The notes under the pieces: generated by a model
The model's input: only the letters and a program-made list of their open reading frames with translations
Told to the model about the DNA's origin: nothing
Database searches by the model: none
Shown: positions 27,609 through 38,344 of the stretch, piece after piece
Layout of the letters: the number at the start of each line of letters is the position of its first letter
How positions within the stretch are numbered: position 1 is the stretch's first letter
Program-made: the position numbers and the translations under genes
Assembly (NCBI GenBank): GCA_963169165.1
Contig: CAUJFL010000092.1
Location: 1-64,000 of the forward strand
Direction: 5' to 3'
Length of the DNA: 64,000 bases
Source of the DNA: Myxococcota bacterium
Lineage (GTDB): Bacteria; Myxococcota_A; Polyangia; Polyangiales; Polyangiaceae

Positions 27609-28904
27609 TTGCCCTCCCTCGCACGTCGTGCCTCCGTCGGGGCCTTGGCGCTGGGTCTGAGCGCGCTCGGCGGCAGCGCCCGCGCCGCCGAGACCTACTC
27701 GGGCCAGGACTTTCGCACGCTCGCCCGCTCCACGGTGGGCGTGATGCGCGCGCACCAGTGGGTCCTGCGGGCGCAGATGGATCGCGGGCAGGTGCCGTTC
27801 TTTGCCAACGGCATCTACCGGGGCATGCGCGCGAAGCTCGAGATGCCCAACGGCGCGACGGTGCCCGGGCTCGTGACGCGCGCCGGCGCCGAGAACTGGG
27901 GCGGCAGCGGCGACGTGGCGAGAGACTTCGGGCTCTTTTACGGCCTCCAGCTCGACGCGCTGCTCGCCGAGCCCGATCGGGGCAGCGACCAGCACATGGT
28001 CGCAGACGGCCTCGCGTTCATCGGCGCCGGTTACCATGGGTTCGAGGCATCGGTTGGCCTCCGTACCACCTGGACCCGTGGCTTCACCCCGAGCGGTAAC
28101 TTTGGCGGAGGCGACGCTACCCGCGCCGGGACTCCCCCAGCCTACGCCTTCGATGGTGGCAAGACCAAGGATCGCTTCGCGCTCACCGGTGTCACGATCT
28201 CCACCTACCACAAGGAGGGGGTGACGCTCGGGGCCGCGCTCGGACAGGCGCTCGTCCAGTCGTCGGACGGAGCGGTCTCGCCCGAGACCGTGCTCGCCTC
28301 CGCGCGCGCGCTCTTCCAGCCCGAGGCGCTGATGAAGCGGCTCGACCTGCGCAAGTGGCTGGGGATCCCCGGGGTGGGCCTCGAGCGCATCGCGGGTCAG
28401 GTCGACTTCTACGGCGACCGCTACCTGGCGGTCCGTGATCGCGCCGCGGCGGTCGCGAGGGGCGCGGCGGCGGTGCCGAACGTCATCCCCGCTCGGGAGG
28501 CGGCCATCTACGAGATCCCCACGTCCATCGACGATCTCCTCTCTCTGGGCGTTCACCTCGGGGCGGTGACACAGGTCGCGCCGACGCCGCTGCTGCGCTC
28601 CGGTGAGATCGGGTGGATGTGGGCCAACGATACGCTGCAGCTCGGCGCGCGCGGCGCGGTCGTGCGCCGAGGAGCCGAGTACGGCGGAGCGTACGACGCC
28701 TTCGCCGGGGTCGCGCTGCAGGACTTCATGCTCGTCGGTTCTCTCAGCTACAACAGCCCCGATCCCTCGACCTCGCTCCCCGTCCCGTTCGCGCGGGTGA
28801 TCGGGCTGCAGCTCTTCTGGGGGCCCGCTGACATGGCGCGCCCGCTCGTGCCGATGCTCGGCGTGCGCAAGCCGAAGCTCGACCGCGAGAGGAGCGGGAC
28901 GTGA
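27609..28904 (+). CDS. Secreted protein of unknown function
   Basis: Signal peptide ending GSARA; coupled to the RCC1 gene by a 4-nt overlap. No recognised domain. Confidence 0.65.
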   Translation: MPSLARRASVGALALGLSALGGSARAAETYSGQDFRTLARSTVGVMRAHQWVLRAQMDRGQVPFFANGIYRGMRAKLEMPNGATVPGLVTRAGAENWGGSGDVARDFGLFYGLQLDALLAEPDRGSDQHMVADGLAFIGAGYHGFEASVGLRTTWTRGFTPSGNFGGGDATRAGTPPAYAFDGGKTKDRFALTGVTISTYHKEGVTLGAALGQALVQSSDGAVSPETVLASARALFQPEALMKRLDLRKWLGIPGVGLERIAGQVDFYGDRYLAVRDRAAAVARGAAAVPNVIPAREAAIYEIPTSIDDLLSLGVHLGAVTQVAPTPLLRSGEIGWMWANDTLQLGARGAVVRRGAEYGGAYDAFAGVALQDFMLVGSLSYNSPDPSTSLPVPFARVIGLQLFWGPADMARPLVPMLGVRKPKLDRERSGT

Positions 28905-31612
28905 CGCGGCGCGCGCGCCTCAGCTGGCTCCTGCCGATGGTGCCGCTCGCCGCCGTCGGTTGCCTCACGAACACGTTGCTCCCGGACCCCGGAGAGGGAG
29001 AAGGCCCGATCGCTCCCGCCGACCGGCTCGCGGCTCGGCTCTCTCCGCTGCTCGCGCCCGGCGCCGTCCAGCTCGCGCCACCGCAAGACCTCGATCCGAC
29101 CACGCTCGCGCTCGCGTCGGTGCCGTTGCGCAACGGCGCGTATGTCCAGGTGCTCGGCCGCCGCGTGGTCAGGGAGCACGACCGTACGACGGGCTACACC
29201 AGCGCGATCCGCGGCACCACGCAGGCCTGGATCGACGCCCAGGGGCGCGTGGTGCCGCTCCACGTCACGGCGGCCGACGGTCTGCTCACGCTCGCGGCTC
29301 AGTCCGCCGTCCCGGTCGGAGATGGCCTCCTCTTTCCGACGAGCGCCGGGACGCTGTGGCAGCTCCTGCCGCTGCGGCTCGAGCAGGCGACCTCGGCGGC
29401 CGGAGTGCTCGGCCCGGCGCTGGCCGCGGACCAGTTCGTCAGCGCGACCTCGGCCGGCGAGGGCGTGCGCGTCGAGGTGTCACGGCTCACGCTCGGTGCG
29501 ACGCGAGAGGCGCCCGTGAGCAGCGCGTCGATCGGGCTGGGCGAGGCCGGGTCGGCGCGCTGGCTCGAGGAGATCGCTCCGGGCGTCGTCGCGCTCGTCG
29601 CCGAGGCGGCCGACGGTAGGCTGCTCTTCGCGAGGAGCGACGGCGGCGCGATCGTGTCGACCACGGAGCTGAAGCTCCCCGCGCTCACCACCGATCCAAC
29701 CTACGGCTGGCCGATGCCGCCGGAGCCTCCCAGCACACGGTTCCGCTTCGACGCGGGCGACCTGCTCGTCGTGAGCGACGACGAGACGACCGGCCCCGCG
29801 AGCGTGCTGTCGAGGTGGCGCGTGAGCGGAGACGGCTCGGTGGAGCGCGTCGCGACGGCCGAGCCACCGCCTCCCGGGTTCGGCGAGTGGTCGCCTCCTT
29901 TTGGCTTTGGCGCGTCGCTCGCGGCGCGCGCCGAGCCCAACCCCCAGGAGCCCACGCTCGAGGTGCCGCTCGCCTACCGCGCCCGCGCGATCGTCGGCGC
30001 GGCGTTCGACTCGATCGACGTGCCGCGCACGCCCTGCCTCGACGACGAGGCGTGTCGTTCGATCGGCGAGAGCTCGCTGCTCGGCGTGGTCGGGCTCGGC
30101 GAAGCGCCGGTCGCGATCTACGGTCTCTGGGCGTGGATTCAGGAGCAGAGCGCGCAGCTCGTGGGCCTCTACGCGCGCCCGCTCGGGGCTCCCGCGGCGC
30201 CCTACGCGGCCTGTACGCCCGGCGCCGGGGTGTGTACGAGCGCGAGCGCGCGGCGCGCGTGCAACCTCGACGGGACCGCGATCGTCGACGAGTCGTGCGT
30301 GCCGCCAAAGCGCCGTTGCGTCGACGGCGCTTGCGCCGCCGAGTGCGCGACGGCGAGCGACTGCGCCGTGAAATCGAGCTGCGTAGATCCGGTCTGCAAC
30401 CCCGACGGCACCTGCGCGGTCGATCCGTCGAAGCACGTCGGCGCGGCGTGCACGTCGGGCGACGCCGCGGGGACCTGCTCGCCCGCCGGCGCGTGCGTCA
30501 TCTGCACGCCAGGCGAGAGCCGGTGTGACAACGGCGTCATGCTCGTGTGCGGACCCGACGGCGCGGGCTTCGGGCAGACAGGCAGCTGCGCGAGCGCCGT
30601 CGAGCTCGGCGCGGGAGGGCGTCACACCTGCGCGCGCCTGACCACGGGCGGGGTCGTGTGCTGGGGCGCGGACACGCAGCCGAAGCCGACCCTCGTCCCG
30701 CTCCCCAATTCCAGGGCGCTCGCGGTCGGCGGTGCGCACGCGTGCGCGATGGACGCCGGCGGCTCGGTGCAGTGCTGGGGGCGCAACGACGTCGGTCAGC
30801 TCGCAACTGGCCCGACCGGCGTCGACGTGAACAGCCCGAAGCTCATCGGTGGGACCTTCACTTCGATCGTCGCGGGCGGTGGACACTCCTGCGCGATGCA
30901 ATCCAATGGCGTCGTGAGCTGCTGGGGAGACAACACCCAAGGCGAGGTCGCGAACGGCGGCTCGGGGATGCCCTCTCCGGCTCCGAGCGCGGCGCAGTGT
31001 GGCTCGGCGAAGGGTGACACGGTGTTCGCCGGCATCGCGAATGGTGCCATCGTGAAGCCAGGCGGCGCGCTCATCGCCTGGGGGCGAAACGACGCGGGAC
31101 AGTCGGGCATCGGCTACATCACCGGCCCGCTCACGACCGGGATGACGACCCCGCTCACCGGCGTCGTCGAGGTGACCTTTGGCTTCTTCCACGGGTGCTC
31201 GCGCCACACGGACGGCGCCGTGCGCTGCTGGGGGCTCGGAGACGGCGGGCAGCTCGGCAACGGGCAGCTCGCGACCAGCTACGCCGCCGTGACGACGACG
31301 GTCGCCGACGCGGTCAGCGTCGCGGCCGGCTGGTACCACACCTGCGCGGCCACCAAGGCGGGTCAGGTGCTGTGCTGGGGCCACGAGGATCACGGTCAGC
31401 TGGGGGACGGAGGCGCCGACGGCGCGCCGCGCCCGACGCCAGCCGTCGTCTCCGGGGTCTCCACGGCGGTCAAGGTCGTGGCGGGAGATCAACACTCATG
31501 CGCGCTGCTGAAGGGCGGCGGCGTCGTCTGCTGGGGGATGAACGACGTGGGGCAGCTCGGCGATGGAACGAGCGGCAACGACCGCGCGCTCCCTGTGACA
31601 GTGAAGCTCTGA
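28901..31612 (+). CDS. Large lipoprotein with C-terminal RCC1 repeats
   Basis: Lipobox LAAVGCL; repeated GGxHxCA...GxVxCWGxNxxGQLGxG blades. Confidence 0.88.
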   Translation: MTRRARLSWLLPMVPLAAVGCLTNTLLPDPGEGEGPIAPADRLAARLSPLLAPGAVQLAPPQDLDPTTLALASVPLRNGAYVQVLGRRVVREHDRTTGYTSAIRGTTQAWIDAQGRVVPLHVTAADGLLTLAAQSAVPVGDGLLFPTSAGTLWQLLPLRLEQATSAAGVLGPALAADQFVSATSAGEGVRVEVSRLTLGATREAPVSSASIGLGEAGSARWLEEIAPGVVALVAEAADGRLLFARSDGGAIVSTTELKLPALTTDPTYGWPMPPEPPSTRFRFDAGDLLVVSDDETTGPASVLSRWRVSGDGSVERVATAEPPPPGFGEWSPPFGFGASLAARAEPNPQEPTLEVPLAYRARAIVGAAFDSIDVPRTPCLDDEACRSIGESSLLGVVGLGEAPVAIYGLWAWIQEQSAQLVGLYARPLGAPAAPYAACTPGAGVCTSASARRACNLDGTAIVDESCVPPKRRCVDGACAAECATASDCAVKSSCVDPVCNPDGTCAVDPSKHVGAACTSGDAAGTCSPAGACVICTPGESRCDNGVMLVCGPDGAGFGQTGSCASAVELGAGGRHTCARLTTGGVVCWGADTQPKPTLVPLPNSRALAVGGAHACAMDAGGSVQCWGRNDVGQLATGPTGVDVNSPKLIGGTFTSIVAGGGHSCAMQSNGVVSCWGDNTQGEVANGGSGMPSPAPSAAQCGSAKGDTVFAGIANGAIVKPGGALIAWGRNDAGQSGIGYITGPLTTGMTTPLTGVVEVTFGFFHGCSRHTDGAVRCWGLGDGGQLGNGQLATSYAAVTTTVADAVSVAAGWYHTCAATKAGQVLCWGHEDHGQLGDGGADGAPRPTPAVVSGVSTAVKVVAGDQHSCALLKGGGVVCWGMNDVGQLGDGTSGNDRALPVTVKL

Positions 31613-31619
31613 GCGAGGC

Positions 31620-32867
31620 TCAGTCGGTCTTCACGACAACGCCCAGCGTCGTCGTCAGCTGCTGCTTCGTGCTGCCCGTAAGCCCGTCGGCGAACACCTT
31701 CTCGCTCGCCTGGTCGAGCCTGTTCTCGAGGCGCACGAGCAGGTTCTTGGTGGGCAGCGCCTCGAGCGTGAGCGTGCCAGTCATGATCGTGCCCTTCTTC
31801 GGGTTGCCGTCGGCGCCCACGAAGAGGCCGCCCGTCGCGCCGCCATGCTTCGCGTCGACGAAGTACTCGCCGCGCGCGGCGACCCCGAACTTGTCGCCCA
31901 GCCCGACCCGCGCGAGCACCGCGCCGCCGTACCAGCTCGCGGTGTGCTTGGTGTCGTCGGCGTGCACGATCTTCTCGGTGACGTAGGTGCCGTTGACGAC
32001 GAGGCGCAGCGGGTCCACCGGGCGAAGGTCGACGACCACGTCGGCGAGGTGGCGCATCCGACCGTTGGCGCCCTTCACCGCGACGGTCGTCGAGGGAGTG
32101 TTGGGACCAGGCGGCACCACCGCGGTGTCGCTCTGCTCGGGCCCTCCGAGGTAGCCCACAGTGAGCGCCACCCGTTCACTTGGCACATACGCCACCGAGA
32201 GGCCGGCGCTCTTGCCGGTGTTGTTGTCGACCGAGTTGTTCCACCCGTTGACCAGCAAGAACTTGAGCGTCAGCTCCTTGGTCGCGAGGTAGTCGGCGCG
32301 GAGCCCGGTGTGAAAGAAGGGCTGCCCGAGGTTGAACATCACGCCGCGCGTGTAGTTGATGTTGAGGTGGCTCTGCGGCACCTCGTGCCCGTACACGGTG
32401 TCGAACTTGCCGAAGATCAGCGTGAGCTTGCCGTCCGGGCCGCCCGGACGAAACGAGCCATAGGCCTGCTGCACGACGGCGAGCCCCGACGCCTTGCCGG
32501 TCGCGTCCGCCAGCGCGAGGTTCGGCGTCGCGGAGCCGAAGCGCACCTGCCCGACGAAGCCCACCGGATCGGGGTCGATCGCGGTGTCGAGCCCGAACCA
32601 CGCGACGTTGAACCCCTTGTACTGGTCGAACGCGCGGAACGTCGTGGGCGCGTCCGACGGCTTCGGCGCCTTCCAGCTGTGCGCGTAGTACGCGTCGACG
32701 AAAGCGCCGACGCGCACGCGCTCGAACCACGCGGGCTCCTTGGGCGCGGGCGCGGGGAGCGCGGCGGCCCCCACCGGCGGAGGCGCGACGGGCGGAGGCG
32801 CGTCCGCGGCGGACGCGAGGGAGGAGGTGAGCAGGACGACGGAGACGGCGGAGATCGAGCGACGCAT
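31620..32867 (-). CDS. Outer-membrane beta-barrel porin (BBP2/porin-like)
   Basis: Signal peptide; VGAFVDAYYAHSW..., LTLIFGKFDTVYGHEVPQSHLNINYTRGVMFNLGQPFFHTGLRADY typical of this porin type. Confidence 0.78.
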   Translation of the reverse strand: MRRSISAVSVVLLTSSLASAADAPPPVAPPPVGAAALPAPAPKEPAWFERVRVGAFVDAYYAHSWKAPKPSDAPTTFRAFDQYKGFNVAWFGLDTAIDPDPVGFVGQVRFGSATPNLALADATGKASGLAVVQQAYGSFRPGGPDGKLTLIFGKFDTVYGHEVPQSHLNINYTRGVMFNLGQPFFHTGLRADYLATKELTLKFLLVNGWNNSVDNNTGKSAGLSVAYVPSERVALTVGYLGGPEQSDTAVVPPGPNTPSTTVAVKGANGRMRHLADVVVDLRPVDPLRLVVNGTYVTEKIVHADDTKHTASWYGGAVLARVGLGDKFGVAARGEYFVDAKHGGATGGLFVGADGNPKKGTIMTGTLTLEALPTKNLLVRLENRLDQASEKVFADGLTGSTKQQLTTTLGVVVKTD

Positions 32868-32964
32868 TGCGCCAGAGCTTCGCCCCTCGAAATTTCGGAG
32901 AAGTTTCGCGTTCGCTTCCCACGGCGAAACAACGGACGCGGCGCATCACAGAGAATGCGCAACG

Positions 32965-32989
32965 AATTCGCCTATTTTTCTAGCGAATT
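32965..32989. promoter_or_regulatory. AT-rich inverted repeat upstream of glutamate dehydrogenase gene
   Basis: AATTCGC-ctatttttcta-GCGAATT in the AT-rich intergenic region before 33044. Confidence 0.4.
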
Positions 32990-33043
32990 TGACGCGGCGC
33001 GGGGTTGCTTCCGGCATGTTTCGTCGTCTAGAACGCGCGGGCC

Positions 33044-34339
<1,296 letters not shown>

Positions 34340-34355
34340 GCGACGGCGCGCGCGG

Positions 34356-35465
34356 TCAGCCGAGCTCGGTGACCGCGCGCACGAACCCGGGCGCTTGCGC
34401 CTCGATCGACAGGCGCGCCTCGACGTCGCGGCGCGCCGACGTCGCGAGGCGAGCCCGCAGCGCGCGATCGTCGAGCAGCCGCGACAGCGCGGTCGCCCAC
34501 TCCTCGGTCGTGGTCGCCGTCAGCGCGTTGTCGTCGTGTCGCATCAGCTCGGCCGCGCCGCCGACCGGGCTGCCGACGCACGGGACGCCGCACGCGAAGT
34601 ACTGCACCTGCTTGAAGCCGCATTTCCCGCGGCTCCACGCGTCGTCGACGAGCGGCGCGATCCCGACGTCGATGCGCTGAAAGTCCTCGATCTCTCGCGC
34701 CTCGCTCCACGCCACGCTCTCGAGCTCGACGCCGGGGATGGACAGCTGACGAGCCGCGCCGACGAGCCGCACCTTGAAGCGTCGACCCTCGCGGGCGAGC
34801 CGCTCGAGCGCTGGCAGGACGAGGTCGAGGTGCGTCGCCGTGCTGTGCGTGCCGATCCAGCCGACGACCGGCGCGTCGTGCCCGTCGACCCAGGCGCCGT
34901 CGAGGCGGCCCGGCAGCGGCGTCCACGCGTCGCGCGGCACCACGGTCGGGAGCACGACGACGTCGCCGTGGTACGCGCGCGCCCAGCGGGCCAGGTGATG
35001 GCTCCCCGCGATGACCCGCCGCGCTCGCCGCACGATGTCGAACGACTTGGACGGCGACTTCAGCAGGCGCGCGGCGAGCGGCGCGGCGGAGACCCGCTGC
35101 TGTCCGGGATCCGTCATCCAGATCGCGTCGTCGAGATCGAACACGAGCGGCAACGAGAGCGCGTCGGTCAACGCGCGCTCGACGATCGCGGGCCCGAGCA
35201 GCATCGCCTCGCGCTGGATGAAGACCGCGTCGTAGCGCCGCGCGCGCGTGAGCAGCGCCGCCCGCCGCGCCACGGCGAGGGCGAGCGCGCGCGCCTTCGC
35301 CAGCTTGCCGCGCCGGGCGTAGAAGTCGCGGAACACCTCGTCGGTCAAGAACGGAACAAAATCTACATCAACGCCCGCGGACCGGAGCGCGGGGAGGTAC
35401 GACGCGAGCCGAAAGCGCGTACACGCCGCGCCCGTGGGGTACGTCGCGAGCGCGAGGAGCCGCAC
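34356..35465 (-). CDS. Glycosyltransferase (GT-B, family 4-like)
   Basis: FDLDDAIWMTDPG; VVGWIGTHSTATHLDLVLPALERLA; DVGIAPLVDDAWSRGKCGFKQVQYFACGVPCVGSPVGG. Confidence 0.88.
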   Translation of the reverse strand: MRLLALATYPTGAACTRFRLASYLPALRSAGVDVDFVPFLTDEVFRDFYARRGKLAKARALALAVARRAALLTRARRYDAVFIQREAMLLGPAIVERALTDALSLPLVFDLDDAIWMTDPGQQRVSAAPLAARLLKSPSKSFDIVRRARRVIAGSHHLARWARAYHGDVVVLPTVVPRDAWTPLPGRLDGAWVDGHDAPVVGWIGTHSTATHLDLVLPALERLAREGRRFKVRLVGAARQLSIPGVELESVAWSEAREIEDFQRIDVGIAPLVDDAWSRGKCGFKQVQYFACGVPCVGSPVGGAAELMRHDDNALTATTTEEWATALSRLLDDRALRARLATSARRDVEARLSIEAQAPGFVRAVTELG

Positions 35466-35475
35466 GCTCGCTCGC

Positions 35476-37236
35476 TCAGCGCTTCGCCGAGGGGGCGGGC
35501 CGCGAGGTGCCGTTGGCGACCCACGCGCGCTCGAGCCCGACCGCGGCGTTCGTCAGCGTGACCTTGCCCTTGCCCGCCGTCAGCTGCACCGTGTCGCCCC
35601 ACTGGGCCACGGGCGGCAGGGTGATCGAGCGCTGACCCTTCAGCGCCGCGAGCCCGGCGGCGTCGGCGGAGAACACCGCGATTCCGGCGCCCGCCAGCGC
35701 GCTCGCGAGGCCGCTCGGGAGGGCCGCGCCGATGACGACGCGCACGCTGGCGTCCAGCTCGCCGACGCGCGTCGCGAGGGCGCGCGCGCTGTCGGCCGAC
35801 GCGAGCAGCGCCACCTCGGCGCCGCCAGGCTCGGGGAGCGCCTCGACGAGGTCGAACGTCGTCGTCTTCCAGCCGCGCGGCGCCGGGGCGGCGAGCGGTT
35901 TGTCGCGCTTCGGGGCGCCCGCCTCGGGCTTGCGCTCGCGCGTGACGAGCACGTCGTCGGTCGGCAGCACCCGCGGGATCGTCACGCGCACTGGGCGCTT
36001 GAACGCGCGCGGATCGCCGAGCGTCCCCGTCGCGACCGCGTAGGCGAGCGTCTCGGCGGACGCGACGATGAACCCCGGCGCGAGCGGCTCGGGATCGCAG
36101 GTGCGCAGCGACGTGCGCCCCGGCCCGACCGGATAGAGCTCGCCCGCCATCACGCGACGATCCGGCTCGACGATGCGCGCGCCGGTCGCGGCGAGATCGG
36201 CGAGCGCGCCCGACTGCGCCAGCACCTCGAGGGCCTGACGCGAAGGCGGCGCGACGAGGAAATCGAGGCGCGACGGCACGCGCTTCGATTTGAGCAACGC
36301 CGCCGCGGCCAGCAGGTCGCGGAGATTGGTGCCCGAGTCGCCGCCCAGGATCGCCTGGTGGATGGGCTTGCCCGCGAGATCGCGCACCGAGCGCACCTGC
36401 CCCTGCTCGTCGCAGATCAGCGGATCGACCGTGCCGAGATCGAGCGTCACCGCGTCGTCGCACGGCGCGCCTTGATCGGCGAACAGCGTGCGGTGCGCCT
36501 TCGAGCGGCGCTGATCTCGCAAGAAGCTCTCGGTCTTCTCGTCGGACAGGAACAGCCCCGCGGCGGCGCCCAGCATCGGCGCCGCGCCCGCGAGCACCGC
36601 GCGCTCGGAGACGTTCAGCAGCTTGGCGCTCTGGCCCGCGAACTCGAGGACGACGGGCGCGCGGTGGCGCTCTTCGATCCGCTTGACCACGTCGCCGATG
36701 CCTCGACGCACGAGCTCGAGCGCGACGTCGCGAGCGCACACGAACGGCCGCGTTCGTCCCGAGATGAGGATCTGCACGGAGCGCGGCGGCCGTAGCCACA
36801 CCGAGCCCTGCGCGAGCGCCTGCGCGAGCTGCCCCGGCGACGCCAGGAGCACCAGCATGCCGACACCGCCGAGCGGCGCGAGGCGCGGATCGTCGGTGAG
36901 CGCGAGGCGCGCGGGCGAGCCGAACCGCTCGAGGTGCACCGGCGCGGGGAAGCCGATCCCGGGGCGGGCGACCTGGACGCCGGCGGAGAGCATCTCGGGG
37001 ACGACCGCGGACCACGCGCCCGCGGCGACCTTGGAGTTCCACGCGACGTCGGTGACGCAGACGCCGTCGTAGGCGACGGCGACCTCGAGGGGGGTTTTCT
37101 TGAGGCCCGCGGCGACCGCCTCGACATAGGCGCGCGTCGGCGCCCGCGAGAGGATCACCTGATCGACCTTGACCTGGACGAGATCGCCCCTCAGCTGAGG
37201 ATCGGCGGCCCGCCCGGCCAGGATCTTTTGGGGCAT
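35476..37236 (-). CDS. Aconitase-superfamily homolog (large plus swivel domain architecture) lacking canonical catalytic/Fe-S motifs
   Basis: MPQKILAGR start; GVGMLVLLASPGQLAQALAQGSVWLRPPRSVQILISGRTRPFVCARDVALELV; VLEFAGQSAKLLNVSERAVL...GLFLSDEKTESFL; GGDSGTNLRDLLAAAALLKSKRVPSRLDFLVAPPS all track aconitase/LeuC blocks. Confidence 0.75.
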   Translation of the reverse strand: MPQKILAGRAADPQLRGDLVQVKVDQVILSRAPTRAYVEAVAAGLKKTPLEVAVAYDGVCVTDVAWNSKVAAGAWSAVVPEMLSAGVQVARPGIGFPAPVHLERFGSPARLALTDDPRLAPLGGVGMLVLLASPGQLAQALAQGSVWLRPPRSVQILISGRTRPFVCARDVALELVRRGIGDVVKRIEERHRAPVVLEFAGQSAKLLNVSERAVLAGAAPMLGAAAGLFLSDEKTESFLRDQRRSKAHRTLFADQGAPCDDAVTLDLGTVDPLICDEQGQVRSVRDLAGKPIHQAILGGDSGTNLRDLLAAAALLKSKRVPSRLDFLVAPPSRQALEVLAQSGALADLAATGARIVEPDRRVMAGELYPVGPGRTSLRTCDPEPLAPGFIVASAETLAYAVATGTLGDPRAFKRPVRVTIPRVLPTDDVLVTRERKPEAGAPKRDKPLAAPAPRGWKTTTFDLVEALPEPGGAEVALLASADSARALATRVGELDASVRVVIGAALPSGLASALAGAGIAVFSADAAGLAALKGQRSITLPPVAQWGDTVQLTAGKGKVTLTNAAVGLERAWVANGTSRPAPSAKR

Positions 37237-37438
37237 CGTGCGAGGCGGATCGCCTGCTCGCGCGCGCATGTTGGAAGTTCCGAGCTCCGACGTTTCGTGG
37301 GTTTCGTGGCGCCCGGCGCCGCTTCGGACGGCTGCGAGCGGCCAGGGAAGTTATCCGCTCGAAAGCCAGGGGGTCAAGCGAGCCTTTTGGAAAGAACTTC
37401 CCGAAAGGGTGCGCGCCCTCGTAATCTGCCGCACCACG

Positions 37439-37798
37439 ATGTTCAAAGAAGCGCTCGCGCACGTGGTCGACGGGACCGAGGGCGGCCTCGCCGGCCTGCT
37501 GATGGATTTTCAAGGTGTCGCGGTCGAGACCTACACGAAGCCTGGCGCGGCGCTCGACATGGACATCGTCGGCGCCGAGTTCTCCGTCGTGATCAAGTCG
37601 ATCCAGCGCGCCGCCGAGTCGCTCGAGGCCGGTCGCGCGCAAGAGGTCGCGGTCAGCGTCGACAAGATGATCACGGTGATCCGCGTGCTGAACTCCGACT
37701 ACTTCGTCGCGCTCGCGATGGCGCCGGACGGCAACATCGGCAAGGGGCGCTACCTGCTGCGCACCGCCGCGCCGAAGCTCCTCTCCGAGCTCGAATGA
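37439..37798 (+). CDS. Roadblock/LC7 domain protein
   Basis: GLAGLLMDFQGVAVETYTK...FSVVIKSIQRAAESLEAGRAQEVAVSVDKMITVIRVLNSDYFVALAMAPDGNIGKGRYLLRTAAPKLLSEL. Confidence 0.88.
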   Translation: MFKEALAHVVDGTEGGLAGLLMDFQGVAVETYTKPGAALDMDIVGAEFSVVIKSIQRAAESLEAGRAQEVAVSVDKMITVIRVLNSDYFVALAMAPDGNIGKGRYLLRTAAPKLLSELE

Positions 37799-38334
37799 CC
37801 ACGAGGCCCGGCGAGGTCGTCTCGCTGCCACGCCGCGAGCCGCCGCGCGTGCTCGTCGTGTCCGGGCCCAACCTCCAGCTGCTCGGCCACCGCGAGCCCG
37901 AGATCTACGGCGCGACGACGCTCGACGAGATCCACGCGCGCCTGACCGAGGTCGCGCGCGGCGACGGCGCGTCGGTCGTCGCGCGGCAGAGCAACTCGGA
38001 GGGAGAGCTGGTCACGTGGGTCGGCGAGGCCGCGCGCGACGGGTTCCACGGCGTGCTGATCAACCCGGGCGCCTACACGCACACGAGCATCGCGCTGTTC
38101 GACGCGGCGAGGGCCTGCGGCCTGCCGCTCGTCGAGGTGCACCTGTCGAACCCCGACGCGCGCGAGGCGTTCCGTCGGCGGAGCTTCGTCGCGAGGGCCG
38201 CGATCGCGCGCGTCGCCGGCTTCGGGTGGCGCTCGTATGAGCTCGGGTTGCTGGGGCTGCTCGCGCACCTCGGTCGCCCCGCGCCGCGCGCGCGCGCCCG
38301 CGCCAAGGTCGCCGTCCTGAAGAAGCCGCGCTGA
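37795..38334 (+). CDS. aroQ: Type II 3-dehydroquinate dehydratase
   Basis: VSGPNLQLLGHREPEIYGATTLDEI; QSNSEGELV; LINPGAYTHTSIAL; VEVHLSN. ATGA overlap with roadblock gene. Confidence 0.93.
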   Translation: MTTRPGEVVSLPRREPPRVLVVSGPNLQLLGHREPEIYGATTLDEIHARLTEVARGDGASVVARQSNSEGELVTWVGEAARDGFHGVLINPGAYTHTSIALFDAARACGLPLVEVHLSNPDAREAFRRRSFVARAAIARVAGFGWRSYELGLLGLLAHLGRPAPRARARAKVAVLKKPR

Positions 38335-38344
38335 GGTCGGAACC

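Noticed and set aside
35363-37831. 822-aa minus-strand ORF
   Set aside because: Off-frame reading of the aconitase-like gene; Arg-rich low-complexity, no domain.
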